Assembly: GCA_003558415.1 (NCBI GenBank)
Contig: PWLT01000300.1
Location: 1-5,773 of the forward strand
From: Hyphomicrobiales bacterium
GTDB lineage: Bacteria > Pseudomonadota > Alphaproteobacteria > Rhodobacterales > Rhodobacteraceae
Direction: 5' to 3'
DNA: 5,773 nucleotides
Part shown: positions 1-5,773 of the stretch, in pieces
Position numbering within the stretch: the stretch's first letter is position 1
Layout of the letters: the number at the start of each line of letters is the position of its first letter
Translations under genes and position numbers: made by a program
The notes under the pieces: model-generated
Databases searched by the model: none
What the model was told of the DNA's origin: nothing
The model's input: the letters and a program-made list of their open reading frames with translations, nothing else

Positions 1-964
1 AGTTGAAGAAGCGCCCCTCCTCTTGGCGCTGCACGCCCAGCGCCACGGGCACGCCGCCCGCGGCCTCGGCGATCATCTCGATGACCGGCTCGACATCGTC
101 GAGCAGCCAGGGAATCGCGGTTTCCGACCAGATCACCAGATCCGGCCGGGTTTGCGCAGGCGCGGCGGTCTGCTCCAGCTGGCGGCGCAGGAAGATGCGC
201 GCCCATTCACTGTCCCATTTCAGATGCTGCGGGGCGTTGGGCTGCACCAGCCGCAGGGTGATCTCGCGCTCGGGCGCGGGCAGGGGGGTGGCGAGGCGCT
301 GCGCCCCCCACCACCAGCTGACGGCAATCAAGGTCGCCGCGACCAGCGCGGCCGCGCTCCGGCGCGCCGGTCCCGGCCCGGCAAGCACGGGAAGCGTCGC
401 GACCAGAAGCATCAGGAAGGTCAGCCCGCTGGCCCCGACCAGCGCCGCGATCTGCGCCAGCGGCGTATCGATCCAGACATGGCCGGGCATCGCCCAGGGA
501 AAACCGGTGAAGAGATGCCCGCGCGCCAGTTCCGCCGCACCCAGCGCCGGGGCAAGTGCCAGCGCCCGCAGCCCCGGCGAGCGCCCGCCCAACCAGTGTG
601 ACCCCCCGCCGGCCAGCGCCCAGAACAGTGCCATGCCGAAGGCCATGAAGACCAGCGCGAAGGGTGCCATCCAGGCATGGCGCGCCGCGTCGATCAGGAA
701 GGGCTCGACGATCCAGAACAGTGCCGCCGCGAAATGCCCGGCTCCTGCGAGCCAGCCGCGCCAGAATGCATTGCCCGGCGAGGGCGCCTGCGCGATCAGC
801 CATGCGATGCTCGTGAGCGCGATGAGCGTTGCTGGCCACAGCCCCAGCGGCGCCTGACCCGCGGCGGCGAGCGCGCCGAGGCCCGCCGCAGCGCCCAGCA
901 CCCGCCAGCCGGGGCGCACCGGCGGGCGGAGCGCGCGCCTCAGCGCGCCGCGACGCGCGGCCAT
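1..964 (-). CDS. lnt: Apolipoprotein N-acyltransferase Lnt (partial, 3' end outside window)
   Basis: Lnt is an inner-membrane enzyme of the nitrilase superfamily that moves an acyl chain from phospholipid to the amino group of the N-terminal cysteine of lipoproteins, the last step after Lgt and LspA. The window holds the first 321 codons, starting at ATG 964, and the frame leaves the window still open. Residues 20-220 are strongly hydrophobic, with several membrane segments, and include the family's conserved ELARGHLFTGFPW (about 145-157). The nitrilase domain starts near 235 (LRLVQPNAPQHLKW). The catalytic Glu is E281 in IWSETAIPW, equivalent to E267 of E. coli Lnt. The catalytic Lys and Cys would lie past the left edge. 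The start lies 10 bases after the corC stop, so translation is probably coupled. The ribosome binding site fits this start poorly (18 bases from GGAG). No upstream in-frame start codon exists. Confidence 0.95.
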   Translation of the reverse strand, partial: MAARRGALRRALRPPVRPGWRVLGAAAGLGALAAAGQAPLGLWPATLIALTSIAWLIAQAPSPGNAFWRGWLAGAGHFAAALFWIVEPFLIDAARHAWMAPFALVFMAFGMALFWALAGGGSHWLGGRSPGLRALALAPALGAAELARGHLFTGFPWAMPGHVWIDTPLAQIAALVGASGLTFLMLLVATLPVLAGPGPARRSAAALVAATLIAVSWWWGAQRLATPLPAPEREITLRLVQPNAPQHLKWDSEWARIFLRRQLEQTAAPAQTRPDLVIWSETAIPWLLDDVEPVIEMIAEAAGGVPVALGVQRQEEGRFFN

Positions 965-978
965 GCCCGTGACATCAT
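940..978 (-). other. 12-codon mini-frame with a good ribosome binding site across the corC-lnt junction
   Basis: GGAG (986-983) is followed 4 bases later by tandem ATG ATG (978-973), with the first ATG overlapping the corC stop as ATGA. This frame runs 12 codons and ends at TGA 942-940, out of frame with lnt. Ribosomes could enter here and then re-initiate at, or be diverted from, the true lnt start at 964. It may be only a chance arrangement. Confidence 0.25.
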
Positions 979-1844
979 GTCGCTCCGGTCAGGGTCTCGG
1001 GAAGGCGCACCCGCAGGCGGTGCACCCGGCGCGGGTCGGCATCGACGATCTCGAACTCCACGCCGCTTTCATGCGCGAGGATCTCGCCGCGCGCGGGCAC
1101 CCGCCCGGCAAGCACGAAGACCAGCCCGCCCAGCGTGTCGATCTCCTCGGCTTCATCCGGGTCGGCGAGCCGCAGCCCGATCTCGGCCTCGAAATCCTCC
1201 AGCGGCGTGCGCGAGAGCGCCAGATAGCAGCCGGGTTGCTCGAGATGCCAGAATCCCTCTGTCTCGATGTCGTGCTCGTCCTCGATCTCGCCCACGACCT
1301 GTTCGAGCAGATCCTCGATCGTCACCAGCCCGTCGACGCCCCCGTATTCGTCGATCACCAGCGCCATATGGGTGCGCTCGGTCTGCATCCGCTGGAGCAG
1401 GACCGCAAGCGGCATCGAGGGGGGCGCATAGATCAGCGGGCGCAGCAACTGGCGCAGCTTTAGTGGCCGGTCGCCGTTGAAGCCGTACTCCAACGCCAGA
1501 TCCTTGAGCAGCAAGAGCCCCAGCGGGTGGTCGAGCGTCTCGTCATAAACGGGAAGGCGCGAATAGCCGCTTTCGCGAAAGGTGGTGATCAGCTCGGCCT
1601 TGTCGATATCGACGGGCACCGCGACGATCTCGGCCTTTGGCACGGCGGCGTCCTCCACCGTGAGGCTGCGCAGGCTGACAAGGCCTGGAAGCACACGCCG
1701 CACGCCGTGGGGGTGCGGGGCGTCCGAGTCCTCGGAGATGTTGAAGGCGTCGATGATGCGGCCGAAGAGGCCGCGCTGCCCGTTGTCGTCGGGATCTTCC
1801 AGCGCGCGTCGCGCCGCTGTAGATCCGCCTTCGCTATCGCTCAT
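975..1844 (-). CDS. corC: CorC/HlyC-type CBS-domain protein (YbeX)
   Basis: This soluble CBS-pair protein of 289 residues belongs to the family named for magnesium and cobalt efflux (CorC) and for 'hemolysin C'. E. coli YbeX in the same operon position is tied to ribosome and Mg2+ homeostasis. There is no DUF21 membrane domain, so it is the short cytoplasmic form. After a polar N-terminus (1-25), two CBS domains cover about 63-122 and 130-186, with SGYSRLPVYDE in the first and MALVIDEYGGVDGLVTIEDLLEQVVGEIEDE in the second. A CorC_HlyC domain follows (about 200-285; LEDFEAEIGL, EIDTLGGLVF, RVPARGE, FEIVDADPRRV). ATG 1844 is preferred. The AGGAG (1851-1847) is only 2 bases away, and an in-frame GTG at 1847 would add one residue. 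The stop lies 10 bases before the lnt start. 'Hemolysin' names for this family reflect old annotation and not a proven toxin activity. Confidence 0.95.
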   Translation of the reverse strand: MSDSEGGSTAARRALEDPDDNGQRGLFGRIIDAFNISEDSDAPHPHGVRRVLPGLVSLRSLTVEDAAVPKAEIVAVPVDIDKAELITTFRESGYSRLPVYDETLDHPLGLLLLKDLALEYGFNGDRPLKLRQLLRPLIYAPPSMPLAVLLQRMQTERTHMALVIDEYGGVDGLVTIEDLLEQVVGEIEDEHDIETEGFWHLEQPGCYLALSRTPLEDFEAEIGLRLADPDEAEEIDTLGGLVFVLAGRVPARGEILAHESGVEFEIVDADPRRVHRLRVRLPETLTGAT

Positions 1845-1856
1845 CACTCCTGTCCG

Positions 1857-2370
1857 TCAGCCCGGGCGGTGCGCGCCCGCCTCTTCATATGGGTTCGCCA
1901 CCCCCAGCGAGGCAAGTAGGCGCACCTCGATTGCCTCCATGAGTGCGGCATCGCCGTCACGCGTATGGTCATAGCCCAGCAGGTGCAGCACCCCATGCGC
2001 TACCAGATGTGTGACGTGATCGTCCAGCGTCCGGCCGTACTCCCGAGCTTCGCGCGCGCAGGTCTCGAACGCCAGCGCCAGATCGCCGAGCCCGGCGGGA
2101 TCGTCGGGGGTGCCGGGCGCGGGGGCAGGGGGCGCGGTGCCGTCCGCGCGCGGCGGATAGTCCTGCGCGGGCCAGGAGAGCACGTTCGTGGGCGCGTCGC
2201 GGCCGCGAAACGCTGCGTTGAGCGTGGCAATCCGGGCATCATCGCAGGCCATCAGGGCGATCTCGAAGCGCTCAGGCGCCAGCCCCCGATCGTCCAGGAC
2301 GGTTCGGGCGGCGCGCTCGGCCAGATCCGGCAGGTCCAGGTCATGCCAGCGTTCATCCTCGATCACGCAC

Positions 2371-2390
<20 letters not shown>
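1857..2390 (-). CDS. ybeY: Endoribonuclease/rRNA maturation factor YbeY
   Basis: YbeY is a small metal-dependent ribonuclease-type protein needed for 16S rRNA 3'-end maturation and ribosome quality control. The product has 177 residues when started at ATG 2390 (MTQALVECVIEDERW). ATG 2399 would add three residues. The metal site H-x3-H-x5-H is present in AHGVLHLLGYDH as H132, H136 and H142. The conserved FRGRDAPTNVLSW segment (61-73) supplies R62, the counterpart of the invariant Arg of the family. Between this segment and GDLALAFETC lies a Pro/Ala-rich insertion (about 77-100) absent from the compact E. coli protein, which probably forms a surface loop. Its start overlaps the last 20 bases of phoH and its stop lies 12 bases before corC, indicating a coupled operon. 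The open frame extends upstream within phoH, but that N-terminus has no family resemblance. Confidence 0.95.
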
Positions 2391-3399
<1,009 letters not shown>

Positions 3400-3405
3400 C
3401 AAAGG

Positions 3406-3409
3406 CTCC
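3406..3409 (-). promoter_or_regulatory. Ribosome binding site that decides a TTG start for phoH
   Basis: GGAG (3409-3406) lies 6 bases before the TTG at 3399 and 3 bases before the tandem TTG at 3402. No ATG or GTG occurs in frame between the upstream limit of the open frame and the conserved N-terminal region. The farther TTG at 3441 has no Shine-Dalgarno-like sequence before it. Confidence 0.5.
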
Positions 3410-3516
3410 GTTGCGAGAGTTCGATGCGTCGAAGGTGACAATTGCGCGGGGGAATCGCAAGCGCGAAGGAGTGGATTTCATCAAAGCGTGACATGCGCGG
3501 GCCTGCGCGTGCGCCC

Positions 3517-3528
3517 GGCGGCGCCGCC
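3517..3528. repeat. Perfect 12-bp GC palindrome in the lipoprotein-phoH gap
   Basis: GGCGGCGCCGCC is fully self-complementary and lies 8 bases beyond the larger hairpin at 3537-3566. No T-tract is attached. The whole 177-bp gap (3400-3576) contains this palindrome, the hairpin and no confident promoter. Pairs such as TTGCGA (3460-3455) or TTGTCA (3441-3436) lack credible -10 partners. Confidence 0.35.
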
Positions 3529-3536
3529 CTGCGCGC

Positions 3537-3566
3537 CGCCGCGCCCCGCTTGGCGTGGGCGCGGCG
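3537..3566 (-). promoter_or_regulatory. Very stable GC hairpin downstream of the lipoprotein gene, without a T-tract
   Basis: Ten bases after the lipoprotein stop, the minus-strand RNA can pair CGCCGCGCCC (3566-3557) with GGGCGCGGCG (3546-3537). The loop itself can add a 3-bp CGC/GCG extension around CAA, with one bulged A. No run of T follows, so it is not a standard intrinsic terminator. It could protect the upstream mRNA from 3' exonucleases, act in attenuation, or mark a processing site before phoH. Confidence 0.5.
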
Positions 3567-3576
3567 TGAGGCCGGT

Positions 3577-3933
3577 TCAGCGGTAGATGTCGGGCACATG
3601 CGGCGAGGTCGCGTAGGGGTCGCCGATGATGCTGCCATCGGGTGCTATCGGCGTGCAGACCGGCAGCCCCGTCTCGGGATCGTGGCGCCGCGAAAGATAG
3701 CCCTGGAAGCCCGCGTCGATGATCCAGTTGTGGCAGCCATCCGGGTCGATGGCGATGGCCGCCTGCATGGTGCTCAGGTGCCGCCGTCCGCTGCCGAGCG
3801 GCGAGATCGGGCCGCGGTCGTAGCCGTCGGCGATGATCGGCGGGCCGTCATCCTGCGGAATCCCGTCGCAGGCACCCAATGTTCCGGCGAGCGCCAGAAC
3901 CGCCCCCCCGCGAATAATATTCATGATTATCAT
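3577..3933 (-). CDS. Small predicted lipoprotein carrying an IDPDGC cysteine module
   Basis: The product has 118 residues and no function that I recognise. The N-terminus MIIMNIIRGGAVLALAGTLG leads to a lipobox LGAC with Cys22 as the predicted lipidation site. Asp23 at position +2 matches the E. coli signal for retention in the inner membrane, although that rule is not universal. A Pro/Asp-rich stretch (24-45) precedes a 32-residue module at 62-93 that starts IDPDGC (Cys67) and ends PVC (Cys93). The same module occurs in the OmpA-family protein encoded just upstream. The C-terminal tail to residue 118 is short and has no recognised domain. ATG 3933 was chosen because AGGTGA lies 4 bases before it. 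ATG 3924 (Met4) is an alternative and keeps the whole signal. Coupling to the OmpA-like gene and the shared module suggest that both act in the cell envelope, perhaps on the same partner. After lipidation and signal removal, Lnt, encoded at the end of this cluster, would add the third acyl chain. Confidence 0.82.
   Translation of the reverse strand: MIIMNIIRGGAVLALAGTLGACDGIPQDDGPPIIADGYDRGPISPLGSGRRHLSTMQAAIAIDPDGCHNWIIDAGFQGYLSRRHDPETGLPVCTPIAPDGSIIGDPYATSPHVPDIYR
3655..3750 (-). repeat. IDPDGC module, copy 2 (in the lipoprotein gene)
   Basis: This segment encodes residues 62-93 of the lipoprotein and is the partner of copy 1 at 4277-4372. Both copies share IDPDGC, then W, D, G, GY and R at the same spacings, and end in PxTGxPVC. 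The DNA of the two copies has diverged apart from the IDPDGC stretch, so the duplication looks old and the residues look selected. Confidence 0.85.
3912..3933. repeat. Two back-to-back 11-bp inverted repeats in an AT-rich translation start
   Basis: On the plus strand GAATA-A-TATTC (3912-3922) is followed directly by ATGAT-T-ATCAT (3923-3933). Each has perfect 5-bp arms. Only 4 of the 22 bases are G or C, in a window that is otherwise strongly GC-rich. The segment covers the first codons of the lipoprotein gene. The simplest role is a weakly structured start region that helps ribosome entry, and the symmetry may be incidental. Confidence 0.5.
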
Positions 3934-3937
3934 GGTG

Positions 3938-3943
3938 TCACCT
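3938..3943 (-). promoter_or_regulatory. Ribosome binding site overlapping the ompA-like stop codon
   Basis: AGGTGA lies 4 bases before the ATG at 3933, and its last three bases are the TGA stop of the OmpA-like gene. Termination and re-initiation would therefore be coupled, and the site supports the lipoprotein start chosen here. Confidence 0.65.
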
Positions 3944-4618
3944 GTAGCAAACGATTTCGACGCGGCGGTTCTTCGCCATTCCTTCCCGGGTCGCGTTGGA
4001 CGCGATCGGCATCCGCTCGCCGAAACCCATCTCGCGGGCGACATGGTTGCCCATGGAGCGGGCCAGGTTGGCGACCTCGCGCGCGCGGCGCTCCGACAGG
4101 CGCATGTTGTATTCATCCGAGGCGCGGCTGTCGGTATGGCCGTAAATGGCATAGGCATGCGCGCCGGCATTGGCGAAGAAGCTCTGCAGCCGCGACCGGC
4201 CCTGGCGGGTCAGCGAATGGCTGTCGGTGGCGAAGAGCACGTCGGAGTTTTCCACCAGGCAGGTGTTCATCTGCAGGCAGACGGGTTTGCCGGTCTGCGG
4301 GTTGACCCGGTGCACCATGTAACCTTCGGCGCCGCCATCCGCGGCCCAGTGCATGCAGCCATCCGGGTCGATCCAGATCGTTGGCTTCCAGCGGGCTGTC
4401 ACCTCCACCTGCGGCGGCGGCGGGTTGGGCACCTTTTCAGGCATTCCGCGCACCTGACGCGGCTGTGTCGTGTGTGTCGGTGTCTTGGCATCCCATGACT
4501 GGGTTCCGTTTGCCGCGCCCGGCCCGGCGGGCAGGGTGGCAAAGCCCAGTGCCAGGACGCACGCCGGCAGCAAAGCGCGCATCGATTTCCTGTTGAACAC
4601 GGCCGATGTCCTTTCCAT
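3938..4618 (-). CDS. Secreted OmpA-family peptidoglycan-binding protein with an IDPDGC cysteine module
   Basis: This 226-residue protein begins at ATG 4618, seven bases after a GGGGGG ribosome binding site. The Met at residue 13 (4582) is a second possible start and would give a shorter signal peptide. Residues 13-36 form a Sec signal peptide with a hydrophobic core around ALLPACVLALGF and likely cleavage near GAA/NG. A Pro-rich linker (VPNPPPPQ, about 63-70) precedes a cysteine-bounded module at 83-114, which starts IDPDGC and ends PVC. Residues about 126-222 form an OmpA_C domain. It has GHTD with D163, the LSERRA segment with R178 (the Asp and Arg, 15 apart, that bind diaminopimelate in this family), PIASNAT, and NRRVEI. 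There is no beta-barrel, so it is probably a periplasmic or envelope-associated protein that holds on to the cell wall. Extra cysteines sit at 120 and 224. The next gene starts 4 bases after its stop, so the two are coupled. Confidence 0.88.
   Translation of the reverse strand: MERTSAVFNRKSMRALLPACVLALGFATLPAGPGAANGTQSWDAKTPTHTTQPRQVRGMPEKVPNPPPPQVEVTARWKPTIWIDPDGCMHWAADGGAEGYMVHRVNPQTGKPVCLQMNTCLVENSDVLFATDSHSLTRQGRSRLQSFFANAGAHAYAIYGHTDSRASDEYNMRLSERRAREVANLARSMGNHVAREMGFGERMPIASNATREGMAKNRRVEIVCYR
4277..4372 (-). repeat. IDPDGC module, copy 1 (in the OmpA-family gene)
   Basis: This segment encodes residues 83-114 of the OmpA-like protein. It is one of two diverged copies of a 32-residue module in adjacent genes. 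Aligned without gaps, 18 of the 32 residues are identical to copy 2 at 3655-3750, and both cysteines are 26 positions apart in each copy. The first 18 bases, coding IDPDGC, are identical in DNA. Confidence 0.85.
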
Positions 4619-4632
4619 CAAATTTCCCCCCT

Positions 4633-4644
4633 GCACGCGCGTGC
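4633..4644. repeat. Perfect 12-bp palindrome in the leader just upstream of the ompA-like ribosome binding site
   Basis: GCACGCGCGTGC is fully self-complementary. On the mRNA it ends one base before a run of six G residues (4631-4626) that serves as the Shine-Dalgarno sequence for the ATG at 4618, with 7 bases of spacing. It can fold as a 4-bp stem with a 4-base loop. It might influence ribosome access, but short GC palindromes are common at this base composition. Confidence 0.35.
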
Positions 4645-4672
4645 GGCCCCGAAATGCGGGATATGCGGTCGG

Positions 4673-4687
4673 CGAGCAGACTGCTCG
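4673..4687. repeat. 15-bp inverted repeat at the predicted transcription start (possible operator)
   Basis: CGAGCAG and CTGCTCG flank a single central base, giving two perfect 7-bp half-sites. It lies immediately downstream of the candidate -10 box and over the predicted start site, where a repressor could block initiation. It could equally be the first hairpin of the leader RNA. No regulator gene is visible in the window. Confidence 0.4.
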
Positions 4688-4689
4688 AA

Positions 4690-4717
4690 AGGTTACCAAC
4701 TTTCACCTGCGTGTGAA
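4690..4717 (-). promoter_or_regulatory. Candidate sigma70-type promoter for the ompA-like/lipoprotein pair
   Basis: The minus strand reads TTCACA (4717-4712, five of six matches to TTGACA), a 16-base spacer, then TAACCT (4695-4690, three of six matches to TATAAT). A start site would fall near 4683, about 65 bases before the ATG at 4618. The segment lies in a relatively AT-rich part of a 188-bp intergenic gap, where a promoter is expected. The weak -10 box keeps confidence low, and alphaproteobacterial -10 elements are often poor matches. Confidence 0.35.
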
Positions 4718-4749
4718 GTCGGATTCCCAAATCTTTGTGCCACAAGGGG

Positions 4750-4773
4750 AAAAGATGTGCGCAAGCGTTGCGC
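4750..4773 (-). terminator. Possible weak intrinsic terminator after miaB
   Basis: On the minus strand, 34 bases after the miaB stop, GCGCAA-CGC-TTGCGC forms a perfect 6-bp stem with a 3-base loop (4759-4773). After five bases it is followed by four T residues (4753-4750). The stem is short and the T-run is interrupted and brief, so this may be a partial terminator or an RNA 3'-end structure. Its position just before a promoter-like segment fits a transcription-unit boundary. Confidence 0.4.
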
Positions 4774-4806
4774 GCGCGCAGCGCCCGCAACCGCCACGTG
4801 TGGTGC

Positions 4807-5773
4807 TCAGCCGGCGAGAAGCTCACCCGAGAGCGAATTCGTCCCGCTCGCAGTGATCCGAACACGGCGTGATTCGCCGCGCGCGAGGCCGGGCGCGTGA
4901 ACATGCACGGCGTGCAGATGTTCGGATTTGCCGGCCATCTGCCCTTCCTCGCGGCCGGGCTTCTCGAACAGCACCCGCACCTCGCGGCCGACCATCGCAT
5001 TCTGAATGGCGCGCTGCTGGTCGCTGAGCAGCGCCTGCAGGCGCTGTAGGCGCGCGTCCGCCACCTCTACGGGGACACCGGCGCGCTCGGCGGCGGGCGT
5101 GCCGGGGCGCGGGGAATACTTGAAGGAATAGCACTGCCCGTAATTCACCGCGCGCACCAGATCGAGCGTGGCCTCGAAATCGGCCTCGCTCTCGCCGGGG
5201 AAGCCGACGATGAAATCGCCCGAGATCAGGATGTCGGGGCGCGCCGCGCGCAGCCGTTCGATGATGCGCAGGTAGCTTTCGGCGGTGTGCTTGCGATTCA
5301 TCGCCTTGAGCACACGGTCGGATCCCGACTGCACCGGAAGGTGCAGATAGGGCATGAGCTTTTCCACCTCGCCATGCGCGGCGATCAGGTCGTCGCTCAT
5401 GTCGTTGGGATGCGATGTGGTGTAGCGGATACGCTCCAGCCCGTCGATTTCGGCCAGCGCGCGGATCAGCCGCGCGAGGCTCCAGTCGGCGCCATCGGCG
5501 TCCGCGCCGTGATAGGCATTGACGTTCTGGCCCAGCAGGGTGATCTCGCGCACGCCGCGCTCCACCAGATCGCGCGCCTCGCGCAGAACGCGCTCCACGG
5601 GGCGGCTGGCTTCGGCGCCGCGGGTATAGGGAACCACGCAGAACGCGCAGAACTTGTCGCAGCCCTCCTGAACGGTCAGGAAAGCTGCCGGTCCGCGTTT
5701 GGGCGTCGGGCGGGGCGGCAGGTGGTCGAACTTGTCTTCGGCGGGGAAATCGGTTTCCACCGCGTGCCGGCCG
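4807..5773 (-). CDS. miaB: tRNA-2-methylthio-N6-isopentenyladenosine synthase MiaB (partial, 5' end outside window)
   Basis: MiaB is a radical-SAM methylthiotransferase that uses two iron-sulfur clusters to add a methylthio group to i6A37 of tRNAs that read codons starting with U. The window holds the last 321 codons. The frame is open to the right edge, so the N-terminal MTTase domain with its own cluster cysteines is missing here. The GTG at 5760 is internal, because the reading continues upstream as [10 protein letters not shown], a typical mid-MiaB sequence. The radical-SAM motif CxxxCxxC is visible in [17 protein letters not shown], with cysteine codons at 5659-5661, 5647-5649 and 5638-5640. 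Further family signatures follow: [45 protein letters not shown] and [10 protein letters not shown]. The last 65 or so residues fit the RNA-binding TRAM domain. The stop is TGA at 4807-4809. It is the first gene of the miaB-phoH-ybeY-corC-lnt neighbourhood. The related methylthiotransferases RimO and MtaB are less likely given this context and the VQSGSD/YSPRPGT signatures. Confidence 0.96.
   Translation of the reverse strand, partial: GRHAVETDFPAEDKFDHLPPRPTPKRGPAAFLTVQEGCDKFCAFCVVPYTRGAEASRPVERVLREARDLVERGVREITLLGQNVNAYHGADADGADWSLARLIRALAEIDGLERIRYTTSHPNDMSDDLIAAHGEVEKLMPYLHLPVQSGSDRVLKAMNRKHTAESYLRIIERLRAARPDILISGDFIVGFPGESEADFEATLDLVRAVNYGQCYSFKYSPRPGTPAAERAGVPVEVADARLQRLQALLSDQQRAIQNAMVGREVRVLFEKPGREEGQMAGKSEHLHAVHVHAPGLARGESRRVRITASGTNSLSGELLAG

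Noticed and set aside
207..839. Minus-strand open frame of 210 codons within lnt
   Set aside because: It is in a different frame from lnt. The lnt frame gives the conserved membrane segments and the catalytic WSETAIP, while this frame gives Arg/Gly/Ala-rich sequence.
677..1480. Plus-strand open frames (267 and 166 codons) opposite lnt and corC
   Set aside because: Their translations are Arg/Ala-rich or low-complexity and lie opposite well-supported conserved coding sequence on the minus strand.
3934..4170. Upstream extension of the lipoprotein frame to ATG 4170
   Set aside because: That extension lies inside the OmpA_C domain coding region in another frame and would bury the lipoprotein signal. 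ATG 3933 has a ribosome binding site and gives a proper lipobox.
4437..5000. Minus-strand frame of 187 codons spanning the miaB end, the intergenic gap and the start of the OmpA-like gene
   Set aside because: It is out of frame with both real genes, and its translation has no domain. The signal peptide and OmpA_C frame is the credible one.

Overview
The window is a GC-rich bacterial chromosomal segment in which every supported gene lies on the minus strand, so transcription runs from right (5773) to left (1). In transcription order it holds the 3' part of miaB, an OmpA-family envelope protein, a small lipoprotein, phoH (ybeZ), ybeY, corC (ybeX) and the 5' part of lnt. The order miaB-phoH-ybeY-corC-lnt is a classic proteobacterial cluster (E. 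coli miaB-ybeZ-ybeY-ybeX-lnt). The very high GC content, short intergenic gaps and the character of the YbeY, PhoH and Lnt sequences suggest an alphaproteobacterium, probably of the Rhodobacteraceae. That taxonomic call is inference from sequence style, not a search result.

Right part (about 4618-5773): the radical-SAM and TRAM portion of MiaB ends at 4807 and is followed by a possible weak intrinsic terminator. The 188-bp gap before the next gene is less GC-rich than its surroundings and unusually full of inverted repeats, and it contains a plausible promoter. Middle (3577-4618): two tightly coupled envelope genes sit inside the otherwise housekeeping cluster. One encodes a secreted protein with a C-terminal OmpA-like peptidoglycan-binding domain and the other a 118-residue predicted lipoprotein. 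Both contain the same 32-residue cysteine-bounded module beginning IDPDGC, which is the most distinctive observation in the window. A very stable GC hairpin without a T-tract follows the lipoprotein gene.

Left part (1-3399): phoH, which appears to start at a TTG codon, overlaps ybeY by about 20 bases. ybeY, corC and lnt follow with gaps of 12 and 10 bases, which is a translationally coupled operon. MiaB modifies tRNA, YbeY and PhoH act in RNA maturation and ribosome quality, CorC is a CBS-pair protein linked to Mg/Co homeostasis and ribosome function, and Lnt completes lipoprotein acylation. Lnt would be expected to act on the lipoprotein encoded just upstream.

No tRNA, rRNA, CRISPR, insertion sequence or phage feature was seen. 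The numerous plus-strand open frames are antisense shadows of the genes above.
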